Shown piece after piece: positions 25,197-33,650 of a stretch of DNA of 64,000 bases. The DNA comes from Colwellia sp. E2M01 (GTDB lineage: Bacteria; Pseudomonadota; Gammaproteobacteria; Enterobacterales; Alteromonadaceae). Location: NCBI RefSeq assembly GCF_018860585.1, contig NZ_JAHKPR010000048.1, forward strand, positions 10,200 to 74,199, read 5' to 3'. A program made the position numbers and the translations under genes. The notes beneath the pieces are model-generated. The model was not told the DNA's origin. It worked only from the letters and a program-made list of their open reading frames with translations, and did not search any database. The stretch's first letter is position 1, and every line of letters begins with the position of its first letter.

Positions 25197-27851
25197 TTAT
25201 TGGTAATAGAATGTGGATTGTTGCTTTATATTATTTAGTGCCGTACCAAGTAACACGTTAAATTTACCTGCTTCTGCTAGCCAATTATTGGTCTTGATGT
25301 CCCAGAAAGATAAATCTCGTGTGTTTAATGAAATAGTCACCTGTTTGCTCTCACCAGGTTTTAGGTGAACCTTAGCGAAACCTTTAAGTTCTTTTATTGG
25401 TCGTTCAACACTTGCTTCTATATCTTGCAAATACAGTTGCACGACTTCTGCGCCAGCGACATCGCCGGTATTGGTTACTTTAACCGTGACCTTAAGTTCT
25501 TCATCTTCAGTAATTTTTTCCGATGATAACCCTATATCTGTCAGTGTAAATTGGGTATAAGAAAGGCCATGACCAAAGGCAAATATTGGCTTTATATTTT
25601 GTTGTTCAAACCAACGATAACCAATGAATACACCTTCTGAGTATAAACTTTCAGTTGCATTATAGTCATTTAGCGCAATAGGTGCAGTATCTTCAAGTCG
25701 AACAGGTAAGGTTATTGGCATTTTACCACTTGGGTTAACATTACCCGTTAAAATGTCAGCAAAGGCAGCGCCCGCTTCCATCCCGCCATACCAGCCCCAA
25801 ACAATAGCGTTAGCTTCATCTGCCCAAGGCATTTCTACTGCAGAGCCTGCAACAAGAAATACGATAGTTTTTTCATTAGCCGCAATAAGTTTACTAATAA
25901 TCTCATCTTGTGAATTAGGTAATTTCATATCAGGACGATCAATAGACTCTCTATCATCTGCGTGACTCAAACCGCCAAAGTAAATAACTGCGTCTGCTTT
26001 TTTAGCCGCGGCGATGTATTCTGCTTCGCTACTGAATAATTCACCAGGAGCATTCCAACCTAAGACGAAACTATCATTCCCATCATAATTAATTTCAAAC
26101 TCATAAGTTTCGCCGGCATTAAGTTCAATATCATGGGTCAGTTTGCTCATTTCATTAACAGATGTTTTCTCTGTCTCCTGCGCAAGGTTACTATGTGAAT
26201 CAATAACAAGTTTGTCATTTATTTTTAATGTGAAGTTGCCAATATTTTCAACGACTAACTGATGTAAGCCTGTACTAAGCGGCTTAATTTTGGCTGTCAT
26301 AGTAATAAACTGTGTCTTTAAAGGCAGGTTATTAGTTGTTGATTCAGCAATAGATTTTGCCGTGAATTTAGAATCAACAATCCAAGACTCATTAATAAGA
26401 TTTTTACGTTCTCTTTCTGAGTAATACGATATATTCCAAGCCGCTGTTCCTGTCCAATGACGGCTTTCAACATAGTCACTCGCAATAGCAGATAATTCAC
26501 TACTACGTGCCCTCATCACCTGAATATTTACATCATCGCCAAATTCAGCTTTTAACCCTTCTAGTGGTGTCATTTCGTATAACGATTTAACTTCCGATGA
26601 GCCGCCACCAGTACCGTGCTTTTTGTCAGCATTAGGCCCGAGTACTAAAATATTTTTTATTGCTTGTTTATCTAACGGTAAAATAGTCTCTTTCTGCTCG
26701 TTGCCAACTAAGTTGTTTTTTAATAACACCACACCTTCTGTCGCGATTAGTCGCGCGGCTTCTTGGTGAGCTTTAGTATTTCTTGAACCAGGCAAACGGT
26801 TTTTATCGTACATACCAATGCTGTGTTGTACTCTTAAAATACGTCGCGCTTTTTCATCAGCAACTGATTCTGCTATTTTTCCTTCTTCGATCATTTTTAA
26901 AAACGGTTTTGCTAAAAAGTAATCTTCGTACTTATCAACTTTTGTACCCATTTCCAAATCTAAGCCGTTAATCGCAGCATCATAAGTATTAATGTCTACA
27001 TGCCAGTCGGTAAGTAATACGCCTTTATAACCCCATTCACCTTTTAAAATATCCATAACTAAATGCTTACTTTGATTAGCATTTGTTCCGTAGTATTGGT
27101 TATATGAACCCATCATACCCAGTACGCCACCTTCTTTAACTGCAGCTTCAAATGCAGGTAAATACACTTCTCTTAATGTACGTTCATCAGGTTTAGCGTT
27201 CACACCTATACGGTTTAATTCTTGAGTATTTAATGCGTAATGTTTTACGGTGGCGGCAACGTCATTAGCTTGAATAGCTTGAATTTGTGGTACTACTAAT
27301 TTAGCCGCTAAAATAGGGTCTTCTCCCATATATTCAAAATTACGACCGTATAATGGTAAACGCGCCAAATTAACACCCGGCCCGAGAATAAAGTCTTTCT
27401 TTCTATCGCGCGCTTCAGCGCCTAATATTTCGCCATGTAAGGTGGCCATGTCGACATCCCAACTTGCTGCAACAGAAGTTAAATGAGGTAAGTAGGTTGC
27501 GTGATCATCAGTCCAACCGGCTGACGCCCATGTATGACGTTCTATTTGATGGCGCACTCCATGAGGGCCGTCTGATAACCACATTTCAGGAATACCAACG
27601 CGCTCAATAGCATTAACATGAAACTTACCACTGGCATGCGCTAAAGAGACTTTTTCTGGTAAGGTCATTTTGTTTAACATTGCTTCAACATCTTGCTCAA
27701 CCGTGGCTAAACGTTTCGACTTATCTGCTTGTGCTAAAGGTTTGTTCGTTTTTGTTGATGCTAAGTTATTATCATTAACACAAGCACTTAAGCTTGTTGT
27801 TAAGGTCAGTACCGTAACCGATAACAAGCTAGATTTAAGTGTAAATTTCAT
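25197..27851 (-). CDS. GH3 beta-glucosidase lipoprotein with PA14 domain
   Basis: Glycoside hydrolase family 3 enzyme (about 884 aa) hydrolysing terminal beta-glucosyl residues. Order: signal peptide with lipobox-like SLSAC near 21-25; GH3 N-terminal TIM barrel (about 45-330) with substrate-binding KHYALN and catalytic nucleophile Asp in LLTDWHVD; alpha/beta sandwich interrupted by a PA14-like insert (about 450-610); ESIDRPD region; C-terminal Fn3-like domain (about 790-880). Start at ATG 27851 follows GAAGG; an upstream ATG at 27890 is less likely. Probably anchored in the periplasm or outer membrane. Last gene of the leftward glucan operon, 144 bases after the CBM9-like gene. BglX-type exo-activity on cello- or laminari-oligosaccharides is inferred. 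Confidence 0.9.
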   Translation of the reverse strand: MKFTLKSSLLSVTVLTLTTSLSACVNDNNLASTKTNKPLAQADKSKRLATVEQDVEAMLNKMTLPEKVSLAHASGKFHVNAIERVGIPEMWLSDGPHGVRHQIERHTWASAGWTDDHATYLPHLTSVAASWDVDMATLHGEILGAEARDRKKDFILGPGVNLARLPLYGRNFEYMGEDPILAAKLVVPQIQAIQANDVAATVKHYALNTQELNRIGVNAKPDERTLREVYLPAFEAAVKEGGVLGMMGSYNQYYGTNANQSKHLVMDILKGEWGYKGVLLTDWHVDINTYDAAINGLDLEMGTKVDKYEDYFLAKPFLKMIEEGKIAESVADEKARRILRVQHSIGMYDKNRLPGSRNTKAHQEAARLIATEGVVLLKNNLVGNEQKETILPLDKQAIKNILVLGPNADKKHGTGGGSSEVKSLYEMTPLEGLKAEFGDDVNIQVMRARSSELSAIASDYVESRHWTGTAAWNISYYSERERKNLINESWIVDSKFTAKSIAESTTNNLPLKTQFITMTAKIKPLSTGLHQLVVENIGNFTLKINDKLVIDSHSNLAQETEKTSVNEMSKLTHDIELNAGETYEFEINYDGNDSFVLGWNAPGELFSSEAEYIAAAKKADAVIYFGGLSHADDRESIDRPDMKLPNSQDEIISKLIAANEKTIVFLVAGSAVEMPWADEANAIVWGWYGGMEAGAAFADILTGNVNPSGKMPITLPVRLEDTAPIALNDYNATESLYSEGVFIGYRWFEQQNIKPIFAFGHGLSYTQFTLTDIGLSSEKITEDEELKVTVKVTNTGDVAGAEVVQLYLQDIEASVERPIKELKGFAKVHLKPGESKQVTISLNTRDLSFWDIKTNNWLAEAGKFNVLLGTALNNIKQQSTFYYQ

Positions 27852-27995
27852 AAACGAACCTTCTTTTAATAGTTGTTTTAAGTTAGTCATCTTTATTTCT
27901 GATTATTTAGTTGCTGATAATTTGTTGTAGCTAATTTGTTGTTTATAGTGAGTTGTAAATAGTTTGATTAGTAATAATTTGATTGCTAAAAAGTA

Positions 27996-28745
27996 TTAAT
28001 TTTTTAAGATAATATGCTGGAATACATCAGCTGTTATATAACCTAGATTCTTATCACCATTTACCGCTTTAATATCAGTTGAGCCAATAAAATGTTCTCG
28101 TTCTTTGCTGCCATCGTTGTCGCAATAAGCCAACATAAAACCGACCTTTTTACCGGTGAATAATTTCATAGGCTGTGTTTTTTTGTCGCTCATCGTGAAG
28201 CTGTCATCGTAAAGACGTACCGCCACTTCCCAAACCACGTTATAAGGTGGATTTTCGCTACGCTGCCATTTACTCGTAATATGATCATTTAATAAAACAA
28301 AATTATTTGAGCCATCTGCATTCTTCTCACCAATATCAACAGCTTGGTTATCAAGCGCAATATGGTAAGCAAAAGCATTAAAGTTAAATTGATGATTACC
28401 ACCAGAGGCATCAGCATCAATAAATATCTCTAATGCGTCGTCATCCCAATACAAATGGCGCGGATCTGCGTGTTGATCAAATAACACGTCATCGGTTATT
28501 TCTACTAATAAATATAATTGCTGCTCATCCCACATAATTTTATATTTACCTGAAAAGTCTTCAGGCGTGAGGTCTTTACCTAAAATAATATTATCTATCG
28601 GGTGCCATTTAGCTAACAACCAACTTGCATCAGTGGCTATGCCATCAATTTTTATTGGTTCATTCGCTTTTTTTGCTTCAATTGCCAATGTATTTAGGGA
28701 AATCAACATCAGCACTGTGGTTAATAACTTAAAGTAGTTAGCCAT
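27996..28745 (-). CDS. exported CBM9-like carbohydrate-binding protein
   Basis: Exported 249-residue protein: signal peptide about 1-22 followed by a single CBM9-like/DOMON-type beta-sandwich (IKIDGIATDASWLLAKWHPI near 31-50; QLYLLVEITDDVLFD near 91-105; YWDDDALEIFIDAD near 119-132; WEVAVRLYD near 196-204). CBM9 modules bind reducing ends of glucans and xylans, which fits a binding role for oligosaccharides in the periplasm. Its ATG overlaps the gluconokinase stop by one base (TAATG), so it is firmly in the operon. No catalytic domain is attached. Confidence 0.85.
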   Translation of the reverse strand: MANYFKLLTTVLMLISLNTLAIEAKKANEPIKIDGIATDASWLLAKWHPIDNIILGKDLTPEDFSGKYKIMWDEQQLYLLVEITDDVLFDQHADPRHLYWDDDALEIFIDADASGGNHQFNFNAFAYHIALDNQAVDIGEKNADGSNNFVLLNDHITSKWQRSENPPYNVVWEVAVRLYDDSFTMSDKKTQPMKLFTGKKVGFMLAYCDNDGSKEREHFIGSTDIKAVNGDKNLGYITADVFQHIILKN

Positions 28746-29320
28746 TATTCCTTTTCTCCAAGTTTTTGGTTGATCATTATATGAGCATGCTTAATTACTT
28801 CTGCAGAGACCGATAACAAAGGCTGATTTATATCGATAATAACAACATCATCATTGCATTCAGGTGGTTCCATAGCTAGAAATTGACTCTCTAACAAATT
28901 AGATGAAAAAAAATGATTCTTACGTTGTGATATACGCTTAGCTATAATGCTTTTATCTCCGTTTAAATAAAAAAAATGACAGCTAAATGCTAACGTTTTA
29001 AATAACGCTCGGTGAGCTGATTTTAAACCTGAATACGCTAGCGCTACCGATTTTCCTTCTGCATATAATGTATTTAAATGATCAATAATTTTATGTAACC
29101 AAGGTATTCTCATTTCATCAGTTAATGGCTTATTTTCTGCCATATGTCTTTTCGCTTGTTCACTATGAAAATCATCTGCGTCAATAAATACTAATGAAAT
29201 ATCATCAGCCAATTTTTTAGCGATCACTGATTTACCTGTACCACTAACCCCCATCACGATAAATAAAATTGGCTTAGTTATTAAGGTATTTCTGGGTAAA
29301 GATGTAATTAATTTGGTCAT
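28745..29320 (-). CDS. gntK: gluconokinase
   Basis: Cytoplasmic P-loop kinase (191 aa) phosphorylating gluconate to 6-phosphogluconate. Walker A is GVSGTGKS near 24-31; DADDFHSEQAKRHMAENKPLTD near 47-68 is the gluconate kinase signature (family form DGDDFHP..N..KM..G.PL.D), and RISQRKNHFFSSNLLESQF near 135-153 matches the family lid region. The start overlaps the GH94 stop as ATGA, so the two are translationally coupled. A gluconokinase beside a GH94 phosphorylase suggests that gluconate is released by that enzyme, as in cellobionic acid breakdown. The product would enter the Entner-Doudoroff or pentose-phosphate pathway. Confidence 0.9.
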   Translation of the reverse strand: MTKLITSLPRNTLITKPILFIVMGVSGTGKSVIAKKLADDISLVFIDADDFHSEQAKRHMAENKPLTDEMRIPWLHKIIDHLNTLYAEGKSVALAYSGLKSAHRALFKTLAFSCHFFYLNGDKSIIAKRISQRKNHFFSSNLLESQFLAMEPPECNDDVVIIDINQPLLSVSAEVIKHAHIMINQKLGEKE

Positions 29321-31761
29321 AAGTGAGCACTTTTATTTTTCGGTGGAATTCTTACTTTCAAGTTATAATGTTGTCCTGCTTTTAAACCCGTTAAAATGTT
29401 ATTTTCAATGACTCGATCATCGAGCATGACTTCTATTTTAGTTATTTCGCTATCTTGATATAATTCAAAATTAATAATTGCTTGCCTAAACAGCCTCTGG
29501 CCTGATAAAAATTTAATGTCTGTTGGTAATTTTGGGGCTACTTGTAAACCTGTCGCACAACCTTTTAATCCGCACAGCTCTTCGACTAAACAACGGTATA
29601 ACCAAGAAGTAGTACCCGTATTAAATAAGTGACTTGAGCGACCAGCTTGCTTAGGAAGTTGATGATAAGCACCGCGATAGTAGTTAGGCACATAAATAGG
29701 TAATTGCCCTGTAACTTGGGCGTTATCAATTGATGGCAACATTTTACAGATAAGGTCAAAAGCTAAATCATGTTGTTCTATTTGATAAAGCGCATAAATG
29801 TAAAATACTGCCGCGTGGTTATACACAGAACCATTTTCAGAGATACCTGGGTGTTTTTGGGTAATACGGCCGACATCTTCGACCATAGCGGTGTAACTTG
29901 GCGCTAACATCATTACGCCTTTTGGCGTTATTAACTTTTCAGCGATTGCTGTTATCATTTGTGCTTGTTGCTGTTTATTTGATGCACCACTTAATATTGA
30001 CCAACTTTGTGGATTAAGAAAAATCTTACCTTCAACGTCCTTATCGGTACCAAACACACGTCCTGCATCAGTAATACCACGGGCAAACCACTCTCCATGC
30101 CATAAGTATTGATTAACCGCATCATTAATTTTTTTAGCAGCAATGCGATAGTCATTATATTTTTGTTGATTAATAGCAATATTATATTCATCACAAAGGT
30201 CACACCACGTTGTAATAGCGTAAGCTGTTGCGAGTGATAACCAACTTGAAACACCTTTACCTTTATAACCCACCATATTCATGGGGTCACACCAATCACC
30301 TTGCTCTATAAAGCTTAGTTGTCGATGATCAGTTGATTTTATAAGGTAATCTAACGCTAATTCTATATGATGAGCGAAAGTTTGTTTTTCTGAAGAATCA
30401 GCAAAGCCAATCATTACATCGAGTAAATCAACATCACCTGTTTCATTTAAATAAACTGATAAACATATTGGTAGCCAGACACCATGATCTGCATGAGGTA
30501 CCTGATTAATATATTTAAGTTCAGCCTCTTTATATAACAAAACACCTTCAGGCATGGCGCCATTAACTGTTTGTTGCGATACCGCTAAAATATAAGCTGC
30601 TCTAGTTTTTTCTGGCTGAATAAAAGCCATACCCATATTATCTTGAATATAATTACGGGTTTGTGGATCTGTACTTAAACGATTTACATCACCATGATAA
30701 AACATTTGTCTTGGTAACCAGTGATTGAAAAAATCATCAAAACCTTCATTGCCAGTATTAAGCTGTAAACAAGCCTTACCTTGGTTAATGTATTGCTGGT
30801 AGTTTTTTTCTGCTGTAATTCGTTTTGCTTTACTAAGGTATTTATCTTTAATTTTTTCAATCTCAGCTTCATCTTTTGCTGGACCAAATAAAAATTGATG
30901 ATGCTTTTCTTCACCACTTAACAGTTGCTGCTTAAATTGCATTACCGCTACAGGTGTTTCATAAATAGCATCAACATTGTCTAGTAACTCGCTTTGTAAT
31001 GCTGAAGGATTATGTAACCCTCCTTCACCTTCAAATACTTTTTGATTAGCATGCCAAGACGTTGGCTTGATATCACTTAGGAAGAATGTTTTATCTTTAA
31101 AGTCTTTATGCTTAAAATAATCTTCTACCTTTTGATATGGAGTAATAGAGTCGGCAACAATGGCATTTAAACTTTCATTATACGTGGCTGATTGATTCAT
31201 CCATGACATATAACCAATAGTAAAGTACGGATAAACACTAATATTCTTTATATCACTGGTTAAATTCGTCATAGAGAAAGACCAACACTCCACTAAGTCA
31301 TCCTGAGTTAAACTCACTTTAATACTTATTTTCAAACCTTTATGTTCAATTGCCCAAGCAATATGACTATTAGCCAGTTCAAAAGAAAAGCTGTCGAGTT
31401 GTACGCGCATTGGCTCGTAAGGCAGTGAAATAATCTCACCGCTATCTTCATCTTTTAAGTAAAAAAATCGTCCTGGATGATGACTAAAATAACTATGCTC
31501 TGGTTGAATAAAGCTTTTAGCTTCCATATTCGGGGCATAAGAATATTTAGCTGGCTCTGGTTGCATAAAAAGTGAATTAACATAACCACGGCAGTTAACT
31601 TGTACAACCATGCCGTTATTCCATAAAAAACCTGTAGCATTAGGCAATGTTGTTGGGCTATTAAGTTTTACCCTACTATGCTGATTATGTTGAATACGCT
31701 GACTATGCTTGTCATTGTTATCACTGATTTTTTCAATCGTGATTAAAGGGAAATTAGACAT
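29317..31761 (-). CDS. GH94 phosphorylase, probably cellobionic acid phosphorylase
   Basis: Glycoside phosphorylase of family GH94 (about 814 aa, no signal peptide, cytoplasmic). The N-terminal beta-sandwich (about 20-290) precedes an alpha/alpha-barrel (about 330-740) with family stretches PRQMFYHG, ADHGVWLPICLSVYL and the catalytic-Asp region GDWCDPMN near 485-492, where most cellobiose phosphorylases read DWND. The DWCDPMN form plus coupling to gluconokinase point to 4-O-beta-glucosyl-gluconate (cellobionate) phosphorylase, giving glucose-1-phosphate and gluconate, as described for Xanthomonas and Saccharophagus enzymes. Cellobiose or laminaribiose phosphorylase remains possible. Start at ATG 31761 overlaps the transporter stop (31754); an alternative lies at 31773. 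Confidence 0.82.
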   Translation of the reverse strand: MSNFPLITIEKISDNNDKHSQRIQHNQHSRVKLNSPTTLPNATGFLWNNGMVVQVNCRGYVNSLFMQPEPAKYSYAPNMEAKSFIQPEHSYFSHHPGRFFYLKDEDSGEIISLPYEPMRVQLDSFSFELANSHIAWAIEHKGLKISIKVSLTQDDLVECWSFSMTNLTSDIKNISVYPYFTIGYMSWMNQSATYNESLNAIVADSITPYQKVEDYFKHKDFKDKTFFLSDIKPTSWHANQKVFEGEGGLHNPSALQSELLDNVDAIYETPVAVMQFKQQLLSGEEKHHQFLFGPAKDEAEIEKIKDKYLSKAKRITAEKNYQQYINQGKACLQLNTGNEGFDDFFNHWLPRQMFYHGDVNRLSTDPQTRNYIQDNMGMAFIQPEKTRAAYILAVSQQTVNGAMPEGVLLYKEAELKYINQVPHADHGVWLPICLSVYLNETGDVDLLDVMIGFADSSEKQTFAHHIELALDYLIKSTDHRQLSFIEQGDWCDPMNMVGYKGKGVSSWLSLATAYAITTWCDLCDEYNIAINQQKYNDYRIAAKKINDAVNQYLWHGEWFARGITDAGRVFGTDKDVEGKIFLNPQSWSILSGASNKQQQAQMITAIAEKLITPKGVMMLAPSYTAMVEDVGRITQKHPGISENGSVYNHAAVFYIYALYQIEQHDLAFDLICKMLPSIDNAQVTGQLPIYVPNYYRGAYHQLPKQAGRSSHLFNTGTTSWLYRCLVEELCGLKGCATGLQVAPKLPTDIKFLSGQRLFRQAIINFELYQDSEITKIEVMLDDRVIENNILTGLKAGQHYNLKVRIPPKNKSAHL

Positions 31762-33172
31762 TAACGGCTCCACTACCTTCTACTTTATTACCATCAGAGT
31801 TTACTGTTGTTTGAGGTGCATTTGTTTGAGGTGCATTTTCTTTGCTGTAAAGCTCGTCTTGTAATTTACTCAGTTGTTTTTCTCCTAACGGATAAAAGTA
31901 AATTAACGGTACTGCAATAGCAGCAAAAATAGCGGGGATTACTGTCATTAATAAAACAATGCCCTCTTGAGAATTACCTGTTTGCACTTGATTTGCTACA
32001 TAACCGAGAGAGCCTAAAAGCCAACCGATCATTGCGCCAGCTAATGCGCCACCCAGCTTTTGTGCAAAAGCTGCCGCAGAAAAAATCATTGCTGTTGCTC
32101 TTCGACCTGTGCGCCACTGAGAATAATCAGCAGTATCCGCATACATTGAAAACACTAAAGGGGATTTCGGCCCTAACGCGAAACCAATAAGAATTTGTAA
32201 AATAAACATCAATGTGACGTTGTCGTTAGGCACAAAATAAAAAACGAATGAAAGTACTGCCACTATTGTCATTAAAATCATCAACAAAATACGTTTATCA
32301 ACAAACTTAGTTAATAGTGGCGTTGATGCTGCACCTATCGCTAATGCAATCATGTAAACCATGGCAAAACTCCCTATTAAATCTGGGCGATCTACATAAT
32401 ATTTAAAATAAAAAGTACCGGTACTAGCTCTTAAGGAGATAGTCATCATGATAATTAACGCTAATACAAATAAAATTTTCCAAGGGGCATTATTCGTTAA
32501 GTCTTGTAATACAGGTGTTTTTTGTTGTGGCGGTGGAGATATACGTTCTTTAGTTGATAAGAAAGTGATAATAAAAAGTACGGCAGAAATTAAACCATAA
32601 AGCAGCATAGTAAGCTGCCAACCAAGTACTTCATCGCCTTGGCCAAAATAACTAACTAGCTCTGGTGTCATATAGGCAACAAGGCTACCGCCTGAAAAGG
32701 CACCAATAAAACGGAAACTTGTTAACGTTGTTCTTTGTTGGCTATCACTTGTTACTACACCTAATAAAGCGCCATAAGGCACATTAATAAAAGTGTAGGC
32801 AAGCATCATGAATATATAGGTAGCGTACGCCCAAATGAGTTTATTGCTATCACTAACCTCAGGTACGGTAAACGTTAAAACACCTGCGGCCACCATAGGG
32901 ATGATTCCCCATAATAAATACGGCCTGAATTTTCCAAGTCGTGTTGTCGTTCTATCAGCTAATGCGCCCATTAACGGATCAGAAAAGGCGTCAACTAAAC
33001 GCGTTACCAACATCATAGTACCTACCGCTGCGGCAGGTAAACCAAAGACATCGGTATAAAAAATAAAGAGAAATACGTCGAATACTCGCCAATAAAAATT
33101 AGAGGCAACATCACCACAGGCGTATCCTACTTTTTCTGTTATAGAGAGTTGATGTTTTATTTTTTTTATCAT
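31754..33172 (-). CDS. GPH-family sugar:cation symporter
   Basis: Major facilitator of the glycoside-pentoside-hexuronide family (472 aa, 12 helices), inner membrane, importing oligosaccharide with Na+ or H+. Family signatures are the N-terminal KVGYACGDVASNFYWR, DPLMGALADRTTTRLGKFRPYLLWG near 71-95 and ADTADYSQWRTGRRATAMIFS near 345-365. First gene of the leftward operon; it overlaps the GH94 start by eight bases, so its cargo is likely the GH94 substrate. A LacI-type operator (33309-33322) sits about 137 bases upstream of its ATG. Confidence 0.9.
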   Translation of the reverse strand: MIKKIKHQLSITEKVGYACGDVASNFYWRVFDVFLFIFYTDVFGLPAAAVGTMMLVTRLVDAFSDPLMGALADRTTTRLGKFRPYLLWGIIPMVAAGVLTFTVPEVSDSNKLIWAYATYIFMMLAYTFINVPYGALLGVVTSDSQQRTTLTSFRFIGAFSGGSLVAYMTPELVSYFGQGDEVLGWQLTMLLYGLISAVLFIITFLSTKERISPPPQQKTPVLQDLTNNAPWKILFVLALIIMMTISLRASTGTFYFKYYVDRPDLIGSFAMVYMIALAIGAASTPLLTKFVDKRILLMILMTIVAVLSFVFYFVPNDNVTLMFILQILIGFALGPKSPLVFSMYADTADYSQWRTGRRATAMIFSAAAFAQKLGGALAGAMIGWLLGSLGYVANQVQTGNSQEGIVLLMTVIPAIFAAIAVPLIYFYPLGEKQLSKLQDELYSKENAPQTNAPQTTVNSDGNKVEGSGAVNV

Positions 33173-33308
33173 TCTTTCAACCTTATTAATGTCTGTATAT
33201 TTTTTACAGCTCCTATTAGCTTAGCACCTGACTTTCATTATCATTGCATTTACATCTATCACAAGAATGTAGCTTAAATCATGAATATTTATTCTAACAA
33301 GCAAAAAA

Positions 33309-33322
33309 TGTAAGCGCTTACA
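33309..33322. promoter_or_regulatory. LacI-type operator, copy 1
   Basis: Perfect 14-bp palindrome TGTAAGCGCTTACA with the central CG typical of LacI-family operators. It is nearest to the GPH transporter start (about 137 bases downstream on the minus strand). Identical to copies at 33520 and 45192. Confidence 0.82.
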
Positions 33323-33519
33323 AATATACGTGCATTATAATTATTATCAATAACTAAATTATTAAACACATGCCAAAAATAAATCAAACCATTGAAATAA
33401 AAGGGTTATTTATTTTTAATAAATATATTAATTCATATTAATATGATAGTTTTAGTGTATAAGCTTTAATTTAATTTGAAATAACTATTGACGAGAAATT
33501 ATTATTAACCTACCTTTTA

Positions 33520-33533
33520 TGTAAGCGCTTACA
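33520..33533. promoter_or_regulatory. LacI-type operator, copy 2
   Basis: Perfect palindrome TGTAAGCGCTTACA, extended by TTTA/TAAA flanks to a 22-bp palindrome (33516-33537). It lies about 118 bases upstream of the TonB receptor ATG and just downstream of a possible -35 TTGACG at 33488, a position suited to repression. Confidence 0.84.
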
Positions 33534-33650
33534 TAAATATATTTATATTCACTTGTTAAAATTTAGTAACGGGTTGATTTTTTTGTATAGCAAATTAAGC
33601 GTCATTTAAACCAATAATTATAAAATGTTCCACAAAAACTGGGGATGCAC

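Larger units (their letters stand above)
33173..33650. other. divergent promoter region of the two glucan operons
   Basis: A 478-base AT-rich region between the GPH transporter (leftward) and TonB receptor (rightward). It holds two identical operator palindromes at 33309 and 33520, listed separately, and the receptor's ribosome site GGGGA. No ORF of interest. Confidence 0.8.

Noticed and set aside
29317-31761. Cyclic beta-1,2-glucan synthase (NdvB-type) annotation
   Set aside because: The protein has about 814 residues and lacks the N-terminal glycosyltransferase and membrane parts of NdvB.
33228-33250. Fur-box-like sequence upstream of the TonB receptor
   Set aside because: Only the TCATTATCATT part fits; the full 19-bp palindrome is absent, and the receptor's operon is for sugars.
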